Counted from the first letter of the stretch, positions 7,241 to 13,777 are shown. The stretch is DNA of 16,003 bases from Desulfitobacterium_A sp035539115 (GCF_035539115.1 NZ_DATLJA010000002.1:1-16003); one strand, 5' to 3'. Program-made: numbers and translations. Notes: generated from the letters alone by a model not told the origin.

Positions 7241-8827
7241 TTAAAGAACCTTTAGTGGTTTTACAGTGGGGCCCTCAAGAATTTCTCCATCCACTGTATA
7301 CCTTGAGCCATGGCAGGGGCAATCCCAAGAATGTTCCGCATTATTCCAGTGCAGTTCACAGCCTAAATGAGCGCAGGTAGTATCGACAGTATGCAGCCTT
7401 CCCTGTTCATCTTTGAAAACGCCAACCCGCTGGCCCTCTTTTTTCTCCACCTTCCCCTCACTGGTCTCAACCTCGACCTTCTCCGGAACAGATTTAAGTT
7501 TACCTGATATTAAATTCGCGGCTACATCGGCGTTTTGGACAAGAAATTGAGTTGCTGAAGAAACCGTGGTCATCCGGGAAGGATCATAGACTTCTTCCCA
7601 AGGAGATTCGCCTTTGACAATTAAGTCGCGGAGAAGCAACCCAGAAACCGTGCTGTTCGTCATCCCCCATTTCCGAAATCCTGTCGCCACATAGAGGTTG
7701 GGACTTCGCGCAGACATTCTCCCGATATAGGGTATATCATCTAGGCTCGTACAGTCCTGGGCCGACCAGCGGTAAGGGAAATCTTCGACGGTAAAAAGCT
7801 GCTCCGCAAAATCCATCAGATCCTCATAGTGTTTTCTAAGGTTCTCTCCCTGCCCCGTCTTATGCTTCTCCCCCACAATCAAAATCCGTTCACCCTCCGT
7901 AGTCGGCAGGGAGCGAAGAGAACGAGCAGGCTCCTCAGCATTGATATAGATTCCGCCCGGAAATTTTTCTTGGGCTTTGGCCACCACTGCGTAGGCTCTT
8001 TCCGTGTATATCCTAGTAAAATAGAGCCCTGGAAAGAAGTTGAAGGGGTAATGCGCTGCCATAATAACATGGGTCGCTGTCACTTTATTGCCCGCGGCGG
8101 TTGTTACCGTATAGGGGCCCTCCCCTTCCCCCCCGAGATCCACCACTCGGGTCTGTTCAAAAAGGGATCCGCCTTTGTCCACAATTTTTTGGGCTAATGC
8201 GAGTAAATATTTACGCGAATGAAACTGGGCTTGCTGGTCAAAGCGTACCGCTCCCCGGATTTGTATAGGGAGTTCCAACTTCTTCTCAAAACTGGCCTTA
8301 ATTCCTAATTCTGATGCAGCCTTAACTTCATCTTCGATTTTTTGAACATAGTCGTCAGACTCCGTATAGATATAGGCTGGCTGCCAACTGAAATCACAAT
8401 CAATTTGCTGCTCTTCGACTAGCTTCGCCACAAAGCGGAGGGCAGATTCGTTGGCCTCAGCATATTGCTTTATTTTCTCCTGACCCAACTTCTTTTGAAG
8501 CTGAGCATAAATCAACCCATGTTGGGAGGTGAGTTTCGCTGTCGTATGGGCACTCGTACCAAGAAGAATCTGATCAGCCTCTAAAACGGCCACCTTCAGC
8601 CCTTCCTGACTGAGGAGATAGGCTGAGGTAATCCCCACCATTCCTCCCCCCACAATCGCGACATCGACTTTTAGATCCTCTTGCAGTGCGGGATAATTCG
8701 TCCCCGGTGTTGAAGCAATCCAGTAAGAAATCGGGGGATTTATAAACCGTTTATCTGCAGTACTCTGTTTATCGCCCATTGCACTTAACAACCCCTTATC
8801 AAAAAGACTTTCGATTAGCTTTCCCAT
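7241..8827 (-). CDS. FAD-dependent oxidoreductase with C-terminal Rieske [2Fe-2S] domain (YhfW-like)
   Basis: The 528-aa protein joins a DAO-type FAD domain to a Rieske iron-sulfur domain. The dinucleotide motif is at 60-65 (GGGMVG), with acidic E83 at the end of strand 2 (VAVLEAD). The Rieske ligands are CAHLGC (C485, H487) and CPCH (C503, H506). C490 and C505 are placed for the stabilising disulfide. Length and domain order match B. subtilis YhfW (about 509 aa), whose physiological substrate is not established. The first ATG has a poor ribosome binding site. ATG at codon 17 (8779), 12 nt after AAGGGG, is an alternative. First gene of the probable three-gene minus-strand operon. Confidence 0.9.
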   Translation of the reverse strand: MGKLIESLFDKGLLSAMGDKQSTADKRFINPPISYWIASTPGTNYPALQEDLKVDVAIVGGGMVGITSAYLLSQEGLKVAVLEADQILLGTSAHTTAKLTSQHGLIYAQLQKKLGQEKIKQYAEANESALRFVAKLVEEQQIDCDFSWQPAYIYTESDDYVQKIEDEVKAASELGIKASFEKKLELPIQIRGAVRFDQQAQFHSRKYLLALAQKIVDKGGSLFEQTRVVDLGGEGEGPYTVTTAAGNKVTATHVIMAAHYPFNFFPGLYFTRIYTERAYAVVAKAQEKFPGGIYINAEEPARSLRSLPTTEGERILIVGEKHKTGQGENLRKHYEDLMDFAEQLFTVEDFPYRWSAQDCTSLDDIPYIGRMSARSPNLYVATGFRKWGMTNSTVSGLLLRDLIVKGESPWEEVYDPSRMTTVSSATQFLVQNADVAANLISGKLKSVPEKVEVETSEGKVEKKEGQRVGVFKDEQGRLHTVDTTCAHLGCELHWNNAEHSWDCPCHGSRYTVDGEILEGPTVKPLKVL

Positions 8828-8881
8828 TTTTTTCTGATCTATAGCAAGTAAGAAAAGAATAAGTCAGCCTATTTGGGTTTG

Positions 8882-8890
8882 TGGTAAAAT
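8882..8890 (+). promoter_or_regulatory. extended -10 promoter for the 110-aa gene
   Basis: TGGTAAAAT is an extended -10 (TGn plus TAAAAT) with no good -35. It lies about 35 bp before the ATG at 8925, giving a leader of roughly 28 nt that contains GGAGGTG. Confidence 0.5.
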
Positions 8891-8924
8891 GAGTCAAACG
8901 TAAGTTTTGTGTGGAGGTGTTACA

Positions 8925-9257
8925 ATGCATCCCTATCGGAAACTTTATTTTATCTGGTTTTTCGATGATGAGGAGGGATATGGAATTGAGGTTTTGGGAG
9001 AAAGACAGAAAACAAACACTTCGCCAGCAACCGAAGAGTGTTCGAAATTTTATACCGTTGTGAATTGGACTTTTGGACTCGGAACCAAGGCCAGGGATTT
9101 ACGAAGAACTTGGGGAGATTTCACCGCAAATTTGGTCGCCGAAAATCAAGGGATTATGCCGCCCGAAATCGAAGAAATCGTTTTGCATTTTAATGTTCAA
9201 GAACAAGTTCTTGAGGGAGACTTAGATAAAATCCAGAAACGGTTAAAGATGTTATAA
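8925..9257 (+). CDS. hypothetical protein, 110 aa
   Basis: ATG 8925 is chosen because GGAGGTG lies 5-6 nt before it; an in-frame TTG at 8907 has no such site. The product begins MHPYRKLYFIWFFDDEEGYG, carries a WTFGLGTKARDLRRTWGDF segment, and ends in a charged helix (GDLDKIQKRLKML). It looks soluble, mixed alpha/beta, with no signal peptide. I recognise no family. It is a single gene with its own promoter, divergent from the Rieske oxidoreductase operon. Confidence 0.7.
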   Translation: MHPYRKLYFIWFFDDEEGYGIEVLGERQKTNTSPATEECSKFYTVVNWTFGLGTKARDLRRTWGDFTANLVAENQGIMPPEIEEIVLHFNVQEQVLEGDLDKIQKRLKML

Positions 9258-9350
9258 TTTTAATTCTTAAAGATAAGTTCGTTGAATATTCGTTCAAGAA
9301 TTTAAGCACCCTAGGTTTTGAGAATCTTCATTAAAGGGGAAATAAACGAT

Positions 9351-10232
9351 ATGAAGCGAACCCGTAACCCAGTTATTCTCTCTTGTATTCTATTCCTAGG
9401 TCTTACGCTTGGGGTGGTAATCGGCTGTGCTCAAACTCGAAATCCTGGGGCTCAGTCTGTCCCACCTTTAACCCAAGCTTCGTCTCCTGCCGGGAACCAT
9501 GAATCTGCAAATAAGTCCCCTGAGAATCCAACTCCACCAGTGCCATCAACACAACCCCATCAAAAAACAGAAACTTTCCCCGTAATCTATTATCACTCCA
9601 TCAAGATATTGCCAAAAAATGAACTGGGTATGCCACCTGAAGAGTTTGAAAAACAAATCGCTTATTTAGCGAAGCAAGGCTATCATAGCATTACTACTTC
9701 GCAGCTCTATAATTATTACACGAACAAGGGCTCACTTCCAACGCACCCGATTCTGATTACGTTTGACGATGGGTATATGGACAATTACACAACCGCTTTA
9801 CCGATCCTCCAAAAGTACGGTTTCAGTGCTACGCTTTTTTTGATCGTGGGCAAGGTCGGGGATCAAGATTGTCTGACCTGGAAAGAAGTTAAGGAGCTTG
9901 ACAAAGCGGGTTGGGATATCCAAAGTCATACCTTGACTCATCCTGATCTAACTATCCTTAGCCCTAAAACTCTTCAACATGAGCTCGCGGATTCAAAGGC
10001 GACCTTAGAAAAAGAACTCGGCACACCGATTCATTTTTTTGCTTACCCAAGCGGTAAACATAATGATACCGTTCTTAAGGCAGTCAAGGATGCAGGATCT
10101 CTTATGGCCTTCAGTACCCTAAAAGGCTGGACTAGCGAAACCATGAATCCCTTACTTGTCCATCGAGTCTATTGTTATGCCTCCATGGGCATCACCGAAT
10201 TTAGCCGAAGGGTATCAAATCCTAATTACTAA
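9351..10232 (+). CDS. lipoprotein polysaccharide deacetylase (NodB/CE4 family)
   Basis: The 293-aa product has a lipoprotein signal with lipobox VIGC (C26), a Pro/Ser/Thr-rich linker (27-75), and a NodB-homology domain. The domain shows PVIYYHSI (78-84), the catalytic/metal motif TFDDG (D139, D140), the zinc motif HTLTH (H193, H197), and FFAYPSGKHND downstream. CE4 enzymes remove acetyl groups from peptidoglycan or other N-acetylated glycans, and the lipid anchor puts it on the outer face of the membrane. ATG 9351 follows AAAGGGGAA. An upstream in-frame TTG (9318) would spoil the signal peptide. Monocistronic, with a strong terminator. Confidence 0.92.
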   Translation: MKRTRNPVILSCILFLGLTLGVVIGCAQTRNPGAQSVPPLTQASSPAGNHESANKSPENPTPPVPSTQPHQKTETFPVIYYHSIKILPKNELGMPPEEFEKQIAYLAKQGYHSITTSQLYNYYTNKGSLPTHPILITFDDGYMDNYTTALPILQKYGFSATLFLIVGKVGDQDCLTWKEVKELDKAGWDIQSHTLTHPDLTILSPKTLQHELADSKATLEKELGTPIHFFAYPSGKHNDTVLKAVKDAGSLMAFSTLKGWTSETMNPLLVHRVYCYASMGITEFSRRVSNPNY

Positions 10233-10234
10233 AA

Positions 10235-10287
10235 AGGATGCCCCTTGTTGAAAACTTTTCTTTCAACCTGGAGCATCCTCTCTTTTT
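10235..10287. terminator. bidirectional rho-independent terminator
   Basis: AGGATGC (10235-10241) pairs with GCATCCT (10273-10279), extended by inner TTGAAA/TTTCAA. TCTCTTTTT follows on the plus strand, and on the minus strand the stem runs into TTTTTAG. It serves the deacetylase gene and the convergent SHOCT gene. Confidence 0.85.
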
Positions 10288-10301
10288 AGCAGCGATAATT
10301 A

Positions 10302-10481
10302 TTATTCAGCAAGAATGTTCTTCTTCTTAAGAAATTCCTCTTCCGAGACTTCTCCTCGCGCATAACGTTCTTTCAAAATGTCTAGCGCCTTATCATTTCT
10401 TCGGTGACACTTATGGGTAAAGTCTGTTTTATAGTCCCAGACTAAGTACAACCCAATGAGGAAAATGAGGATTCCCATCAT
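10302..10481 (-). CDS. small SHOCT-domain membrane protein
   Basis: A 59-aa protein with one N-terminal membrane helix (about 2-17, GILIFLIGLYLVW). It ends in a SHOCT module, ALDILKERYARGEVSEEEF followed by a basic helix, which is a short C-terminal domain thought to mediate oligomerisation. ATG 10481 is chosen because AGAGAGG lies 7 nt upstream; a GTG two codons earlier overlaps that site. A HKCHRR segment follows the membrane helix. Function unknown. It probably shares a direction and perhaps a transcript with the membrane protein gene at 10528-10842. Confidence 0.75.
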   Translation of the reverse strand: MMGILIFLIGLYLVWDYKTDFTHKCHRRNDKALDILKERYARGEVSEEEFLKKKNILAE

Positions 10482-10527
10482 CTTCACACCTCTCTTTCAC
10501 TTAAAGATTACACGCATCAATGTATGG

Positions 10528-10842
10528 TTAATTCGGAGCTTGATTTTGAGTTGCCGGTGGATTTGGTGTTTGAGTCTCATTTTGGTTGTTTTGATTTTGA
10601 TTCCGGTTTCGGAAATTTGGACTTTGATTGAAGCCCTTTTGCCGCGGGTTTTGAAAACCATAATTGCCATTTATTCCATGCCGGTTGACAATACTACTCC
10701 CCGCATGAAATGCGCCCAATCCGCCGCGTTCAACGTAGCGGAAGGCAACCGAACCAACAGAAACACCTAACCCTAAAACCATCAATAAGATTCCGCCCAC
10801 CAATTGTCTTTTCTTCTTTTTCGTAAAAATTCCTCCTCTCAT
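10528..10842 (-). CDS. membrane protein with Asn/Gln-rich tail
   Basis: The 104-aa product has a Lys-rich cytoplasmic start, one membrane helix (about 15-34, VGGILLMVLGLGVSVGSVAF), and a low-complexity tail rich in Asn, Gln and Pro (NRNQNQNNQNETQTPNPPAT) with no recognisable domain. The start is uncertain. ATG 10842 has only a weak AAGG upstream, whereas a strong AGAGGAGG lies inside codons 2-4, 7 nt before an ACG codon (10824) that would begin a typical KKKKRQLVGG start. Function unknown; probably surface-exposed or cytoplasmic tail interactions. Confidence 0.65.
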   Translation of the reverse strand: MRGGIFTKKKKRQLVGGILLMVLGLGVSVGSVAFRYVERGGLGAFHAGSSIVNRHGINGNYGFQNPRQKGFNQSPNFRNRNQNQNNQNETQTPNPPATQNQAPN

Positions 10843-10856
10843 TGAGATTCGCCTTA

Positions 10857-10862
10857 ATTATA
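10857..10862 (-). promoter_or_regulatory. consensus -10 box for the Asn/Gln-rich membrane protein gene
   Basis: A perfect TATAAT on the minus strand lies 14 bp before the ATG at 10842, predicting a 5' end only about 7-8 nt before that ATG. The -35 region (ATACCC at 17-bp spacing) is poor. Confidence 0.4.
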
Positions 10863-10930
10863 GCGCGTGTATAAATCAAGGGTATGAACTATCTGTGAAA
10901 TACTTATTAAGATTTTATCGAGATTTTCTC

Positions 10931-10973
10931 AAAACAAAAGACACCTCATTGAGTAAATTCCCAAAAGGTGTCT
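10931..10973 (-). terminator. terminator downstream of the decayed activator gene
   Basis: On the minus strand AGACACCT and AGGTGTCT form an 8-bp stem (arms 10966-10973 and 10939-10946), followed by TTTTGTTTT. It lies 76 bp beyond the stop of the HTH remnant. Confidence 0.7.
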
Positions 10974-10989
10974 ATACTGCCTTTATCTC

Positions 10990-11036
10990 GATATTTCGAT
11001 ATTTCCATATTTCCATATTTCCATATTTCCATATTC
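10990..11036. repeat. 8-bp tandem repeat (GATATTTC/CATATTTC)
   Basis: Two copies of GATATTTC are followed by three of CATATTTC and a 7-bp partial copy. It lies between the HTH remnant and its terminator and encodes nothing apparent. Confidence 0.85.
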
Positions 11037-11048
11037 TATTCTACTCAT

Positions 11049-11195
11049 TCATTTTGTTTTACAATGAATCTTTCGATAAAGCATAGTTCGATGAATTCCA
11101 AGTCGACGGGCTGCTTCACCCACTTTGCCATTACATTCATTTAATATTTGGTTTATATACTCCACTTCCACTTCTTTTAAAATAACGTTTTGAAT
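11049..11195 (-). pseudogene. C-terminal Fis-type HTH remnant of a sigma-54-dependent activator
   Basis: The minus strand encodes a 48-codon fragment between two in-frame stops, with no start codon at its head. Its sequence is diagnostic: LKEVEVEYINQILNE, then GEAARRLGIHRTMLYRKI. This is the Fis-like DNA-binding helix-turn-helix that ends NtrC-family activators of sigma-54 promoters. The AAA+ and sensor domains that should precede it are absent from the window, so this is a decayed gene end. A terminator in the correct orientation remains at 10931-10973. Confidence 0.75.
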
Positions 11196-11206
11196 TTAGA
11201 AGAATT

Positions 11207-11335
11207 ATGATTAACCCCGGCCATACCCACTCCTATTCTGGTACAACCGCTCTTGAAAATGCCCATACGCATTCTTATGGTGGGCGTACCTCTTTGGCGG
11301 ATCTTGCACATCTATTCAATAAAGCTTATGGGTAA
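11207..11335 (+). pseudogene. His-rich gene fragment (YmaF-like repeats), 42 codons
   Basis: An ATG frame of 42 codons contains two similar halves, GHTHSYSGTTALENA and AHTHSYGGRTSLADL. The HxHxYxGxT pattern resembles the His-rich repeats of YmaF-type proteins or of tail-collar-like proteins. There is no good ribosome binding site, and it is far shorter than either family, so it is probably a remnant. It abuts the HTH remnant head to head. Confidence 0.35.
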
Positions 11336-11397
11336 AGGTTACCCTACCTAGAGCTCTTTCATTGATTTATCGGACAGAATTTGTCATTCCAAAAATA

Positions 11398-11429
11398 GGA
11401 AAAGACAACCTCGGAGGGTTGCCTTTTCC
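11398..11429 (+). terminator. terminator-like hairpin
   Basis: GGAAAAGaCAACC pairs with GGTTGcCTTTTCC around a TCGGA loop, with one mismatch in 13 bp. Its arms contain the A and T runs, so it could act in either direction. It follows the His-rich fragment. Confidence 0.5.
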
Positions 11430-11482
11430 ACATGTAAAATGGATATTTGATAGCAGTCATTTCGTTAGTTGTGGGGCAAGAG

Positions 11483-11517
11483 AAAAGCCCCAGCGGTTAT
11501 CCTCTGCTGGAGCTTTT
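11483..11517 (-). terminator. rho-independent terminator of the toxin-antitoxin operon
   Basis: AAAAGC-c-CCAGC and GCTGG-a-GCTTTT form the stem. On the minus strand the stem continues into CTTTTCTCTT. It lies 38 bp beyond the antitoxin gene stop. Confidence 0.75.
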
Positions 11518-11555
11518 GCATTCTGCTATTTCTATATTACCATCGTACAGCTGTA

Positions 11556-12560
11556 CTACAGTTTCATTGACCTACTAAACATGACCTGAGCATAATTCTC
11601 AATGTCATTAGGCGTAAGCATATTGTATTTTTGCTTTACAGCGGTAAAATACTCACCGATAGTCTCTTTACTAATTATGCAGTTAGAATGTGCGTCGGCA
11701 GGTAGGTTACCACGCGTTTTAATCCATGGTAGTTCAGAGTGCGTAAACTGCTCTAATATTTTTCCACTGTAACAGCAGAAGTTCTGAATAACACTGTCAA
11801 TAACAGCTTTCTCCGCATCTGTAAACACAGAAACGTCAAACTCATTGTTACTTTCAATGGGGTCAAAGCGGTAACCAGAATAATGGTTGTAAATTTCTCG
11901 ATAAACTGGGCCGTGCACCCAAGCTTCACAATCCTCAGTAAACATGAAGCTGTCCATAAAAGCATAGTAGACACCCTGAATATAATATAGCACTTTCTGC
12001 AATGCCAACGGCGTAATGTCTTCGCACTGAAACAGCAGGTAGTCGATTACATCATCTACTTTGGAATCAACAGTTATTTGCCCACCAAGCAATTCTACTG
12101 TAGCGCGTTTGCTCTTTTCATATGCAGTTTGAGATTTCAAATTCCCTTTATTTTCTTCCAGCATCGACAGGTAAAAAGCCGGTTCATCATAAATTCTCTG
12201 TAGTACATCGGAATATTGCTTTGTCGGCATATCGCCGTCGTAATAACGGGTAAAAGTCATTTCTCCCCAACCTAAAAGTAAGGAGAGCGGACGTTTTCCA
12301 ATGGTATACTTTTGTGGAATCTCCAGGATTTTTTCAAGCGAGATGATACCGTTTTTTTGGCGGTAAGCATCGTATAACGCTTTCAGATTTTCATCCTCAA
12401 TTTTGGCTACATATACTTCAGTACCGCATTCGGCACATATAGCTTTCTTTCCAATATACCTATATTCTTCACCTTTTAATGTTCCTTTTATAGAAACACT
12501 TTCCACAGCATAGGTGACATCTTTTCTGCATTCTTCGCAGAATGTCATTTTCTCATTCAT
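11556..12560 (-). CDS. antitoxin: MqsA-type zinc finger/HTH fused to a Panacea (SocA/DUF4065) domain
   Basis: The start at 12560 is set by AAAGGAGG 7 nt upstream, giving 334 aa. Residues 8-45 form a zinc finger (C8-x2-C11 and C42-x2-C45), as in MqsA/YgiT antitoxins. Residues about 70-135 resemble their helix-turn-helix part (PLSLLLGWGEMTFTRYYDG). Residues about 168-285 are a Panacea domain, seen as LQKVLYYIQGVYYA, EAWVHGPVYREIY and EQFTHSELPWIKTRG. Panacea proteins neutralise diverse toxins, and MqsA-type HTH domains repress their own operon. The frameshifted MqsR-like toxin gene ends 27 bp upstream on the same strand, so this is the second gene of a type II toxin-antitoxin operon. Mechanism here is inferred. 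Confidence 0.88.
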   Translation of the reverse strand: MNEKMTFCEECRKDVTYAVESVSIKGTLKGEEYRYIGKKAICAECGTEVYVAKIEDENLKALYDAYRQKNGIISLEKILEIPQKYTIGKRPLSLLLGWGEMTFTRYYDGDMPTKQYSDVLQRIYDEPAFYLSMLEENKGNLKSQTAYEKSKRATVELLGGQITVDSKVDDVIDYLLFQCEDITPLALQKVLYYIQGVYYAFMDSFMFTEDCEAWVHGPVYREIYNHYSGYRFDPIESNNEFDVSVFTDAEKAVIDSVIQNFCCYSGKILEQFTHSELPWIKTRGNLPADAHSNCIISKETIGEYFTAVKQKYNMLTPNDIENYAQVMFSRSMKL

Positions 12561-12587
12561 AAATCGTCCTCCTTTCATTTTCGACCA

Positions 12588-12997
12588 TTACCGAAAAAGG
12601 TAATTAATCGGCTTGTTACGCTTATGGAATGATATGACCACGACACGCTTTCCTACATTGAGATCGATAACATTAAATTTGGTATAAATATCTACCAACT
12701 CCTCATCACCCTCAAAGTTGAATAGCACGACCTGCGGACAAAAGACATATAAGATCTCATGTTCAAATCCCAATTTCGTGTTCTGCAGTGTATGACAGAA
12801 ATCCTCCGACTGAATTTTTAAAAGAATCTCTTTCTGCTTTTTTTAGTAAGATTATATCCGTTTATAAAATCAATGTTTTCCTGTCTATTTTCATTTTTTG
12901 AAATAACAAATCGACTCTCTCTAACACAATCCTGTATTGTCTGCAAAACAGCGACAATCTGTTCTTCAGTATAGTTCTGATTGTAATGCGGATTCAT
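12588..12997 (-). pseudogene. MqsR-like toxin gene split by a -1 frameshift at an A7 run
   Basis: ATG 12997 follows AGAGGTGG and opens a 59-codon frame that stops at 12818-12820 after GYNLTKKSRKRFF. Reading one base back at the A7 run (12838-12844) restores GYNLTKKKQKEILLKIQSED. The frame then continues to TAA 12588, giving a 136-aa protein. Its C-terminal half (EDFCHTLQNT, DIYTKFNVIDL, KRVVVISFHKRNK) resembles MqsR ribosome-dependent/-independent mRNA interferases, in particular the final strands of E. coli MqsR. Position before the zinc finger-Panacea antitoxin supports a toxin role. The shift is either an inactivating deletion, a sequencing slip, or programmed -1 recoding on T-AAA-AAA. Confidence 0.7.
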
Positions 12998-13019
12998 TGC
13001 ACCACCTCTTTATAGTACA

Positions 13020-13048
13020 ATGATACTTTATTATATGCCAATTGTCAA
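13020..13048 (-). promoter_or_regulatory. strong sigma-A promoter of the toxin-antitoxin operon
   Basis: TTGACA (13043-13048), exactly 17 bp, then TATCAT (13020-13025) on the minus strand, with a predicted start near 13013, 16 nt before the toxin ATG. A second TATAAT-like motif lies inside the spacer. Confidence 0.8.
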
Positions 13049-13110
13049 AACAATATGCATCAATCGATTCACTTTCTTGATTAAAAGAGTGCTCTTTGCA
13101 ACAACTAAGA

Positions 13111-13465
13111 ATTAATTGAATATTACGGAGCAAATTGAGCCACTATTCCGGACTGTGAGAGCCATGTCTCCGGGTCTTGAGAGCCACCCTTCCAGATAGA
13201 GAGCCACTCTGGGGTAGACTTGACATGGGACCCTACAGCGGATGCTTCAATGGGTCGAGGGCTGTGGCTCCTATGATGTATTCCTCTTGGGTAAGCCCCA
13301 TCCCTTAATATAGGGTAGCATCCGCTGTCCCCATATCAAGTCTTGATTTTAGGTCAAAAAAAGATGTGTGGATCAAGACACCGGAGGAGTGGCTTCATTT
13401 TTCCGGAGAGGTGGCTTAATGACCTCCGGAATAGCGGCTCTCGTGGACCGTAATATTCAATTAAT
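13111..13465. mobile_element. 355-bp transposase-less element with IS21-like multiple terminal repeats
   Basis: Perfect 18-bp inverted ends, ATTAATTGAATATTACGG at 13111-13128 and its complement at 13448-13465, bound the element. Inside the left end GAGCCA boxes recur at 13137, 13159, 13181 and 13201. Inside the right end complementary GTGGCT/GCGGCT boxes recur at 13389, 13411 and 13434. Spacing is 20-23 bp, and CCGGA-like motifs lie between boxes on both sides. Arrays of this kind are known as transposase-binding sites at the ends of IS21-family elements. No istA/istB reading frame is present, so it is a MITE-like deletion derivative. Family assignment is inference from the repeat layout. Confidence 0.65.
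13216..13343. repeat. nested 128-bp inverted repeat inside the element
   Basis: AGACTTGACATGGG (13216-13229) and CCCCATATCAAGTCT (13329-13343) are near-complementary. AGCGGATGCT (13237-13246) and AGCATCCGCT (13317-13326) are perfectly complementary. The 70-bp centre contains further pairing (GGGCT/AGCCC, CCCT/AGGG). It may be an independent insertion or a structured RNA/DNA segment. Confidence 0.6.
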
Positions 13466-13540
13466 CGAGAATTATCGATAAAAGATTCAAATTATAATGT
13501 ACCCAGGGTGTTGGACACGGAACTGGAGGATCAAGATATC

Positions 13541-13615
13541 ATGTACGAGAAAATTTGGGATTCAGATTACCAAGGTCTAATAACCTATCGTCAATACGCT
13601 CTAAAAGCGAATTAG
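13541..13615 (+). CDS. possible 24-aa small ORF or gene fragment
   Basis: ATG 13541 follows GGAGGA at about 10 nt and encodes 24 residues (MYEKIWDSDYQGLITYRQYA...). The same frame is open upstream to 13454, reading coding-like LDTELEDQDI before the ATG, so it may be the 3' end of a gene cut by the element at 13111-13465. A TATAAT at 13493-13498 and a strong terminator right after the stop suggest a real transcript. No family recognised. Confidence 0.4.
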   Translation: MYEKIWDSDYQGLITYRQYALKAN

Positions 13616-13623
13616 CTCTTTAG

Positions 13624-13649
13624 GAAGCAACGAACGTTGCTTCTTTTTT
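13624..13649 (+). terminator. strong rho-independent terminator
   Basis: GAAGCAAC and GTTGCTTC form a perfect stem around GAAC, followed by six T. It lies 8 bp after the stop of the 24-aa ORF. Confidence 0.9.
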
Positions 13650-13654
13650 ATGCC

Positions 13655-13707
13655 CAAAAATAATAGACAACCGCTCGAAAATAAATCTCCAAACAGTTGT
13701 CTATTAT
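13655..13707 (-). terminator. terminator of rnpB
   Basis: A 12-bp perfect stem (ATAATAGACAAC at 13660-13671, GTTGTCTATTAT at 13696-13707) is followed on the minus strand by TTTTTGG. It is about 70 bp beyond the RNase P RNA 3' end. Confidence 0.75.
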
Positions 13708-13777
13708 ATAGTCAGACTTGGACGGAATCGGTTTGCATATTTATGCATTCATATTCAGTCCCATAACTCATAAAGAG

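Noticed and set aside
7829..8197. Plus-strand 122-codon frame
   Set aside because: Entirely antisense to the Rieske/FAD oxidoreductase gene, whose motifs are unambiguous.
10990..11036. CRISPR-like array
   Set aside because: Units are 8 bp with no spacers; a simple tandem repeat.
11362..11589. Plus-strand 75-codon frame
   Set aside because: Runs through two terminator hairpins and the antitoxin 3' end; no start signal or family.
12588..12773. Stand-alone 61-aa gene
   Set aside because: The frame is coding-like well upstream of its first start codon and joins the 59-codon frame before it by a single -1 shift, so it is the second half of the toxin gene.
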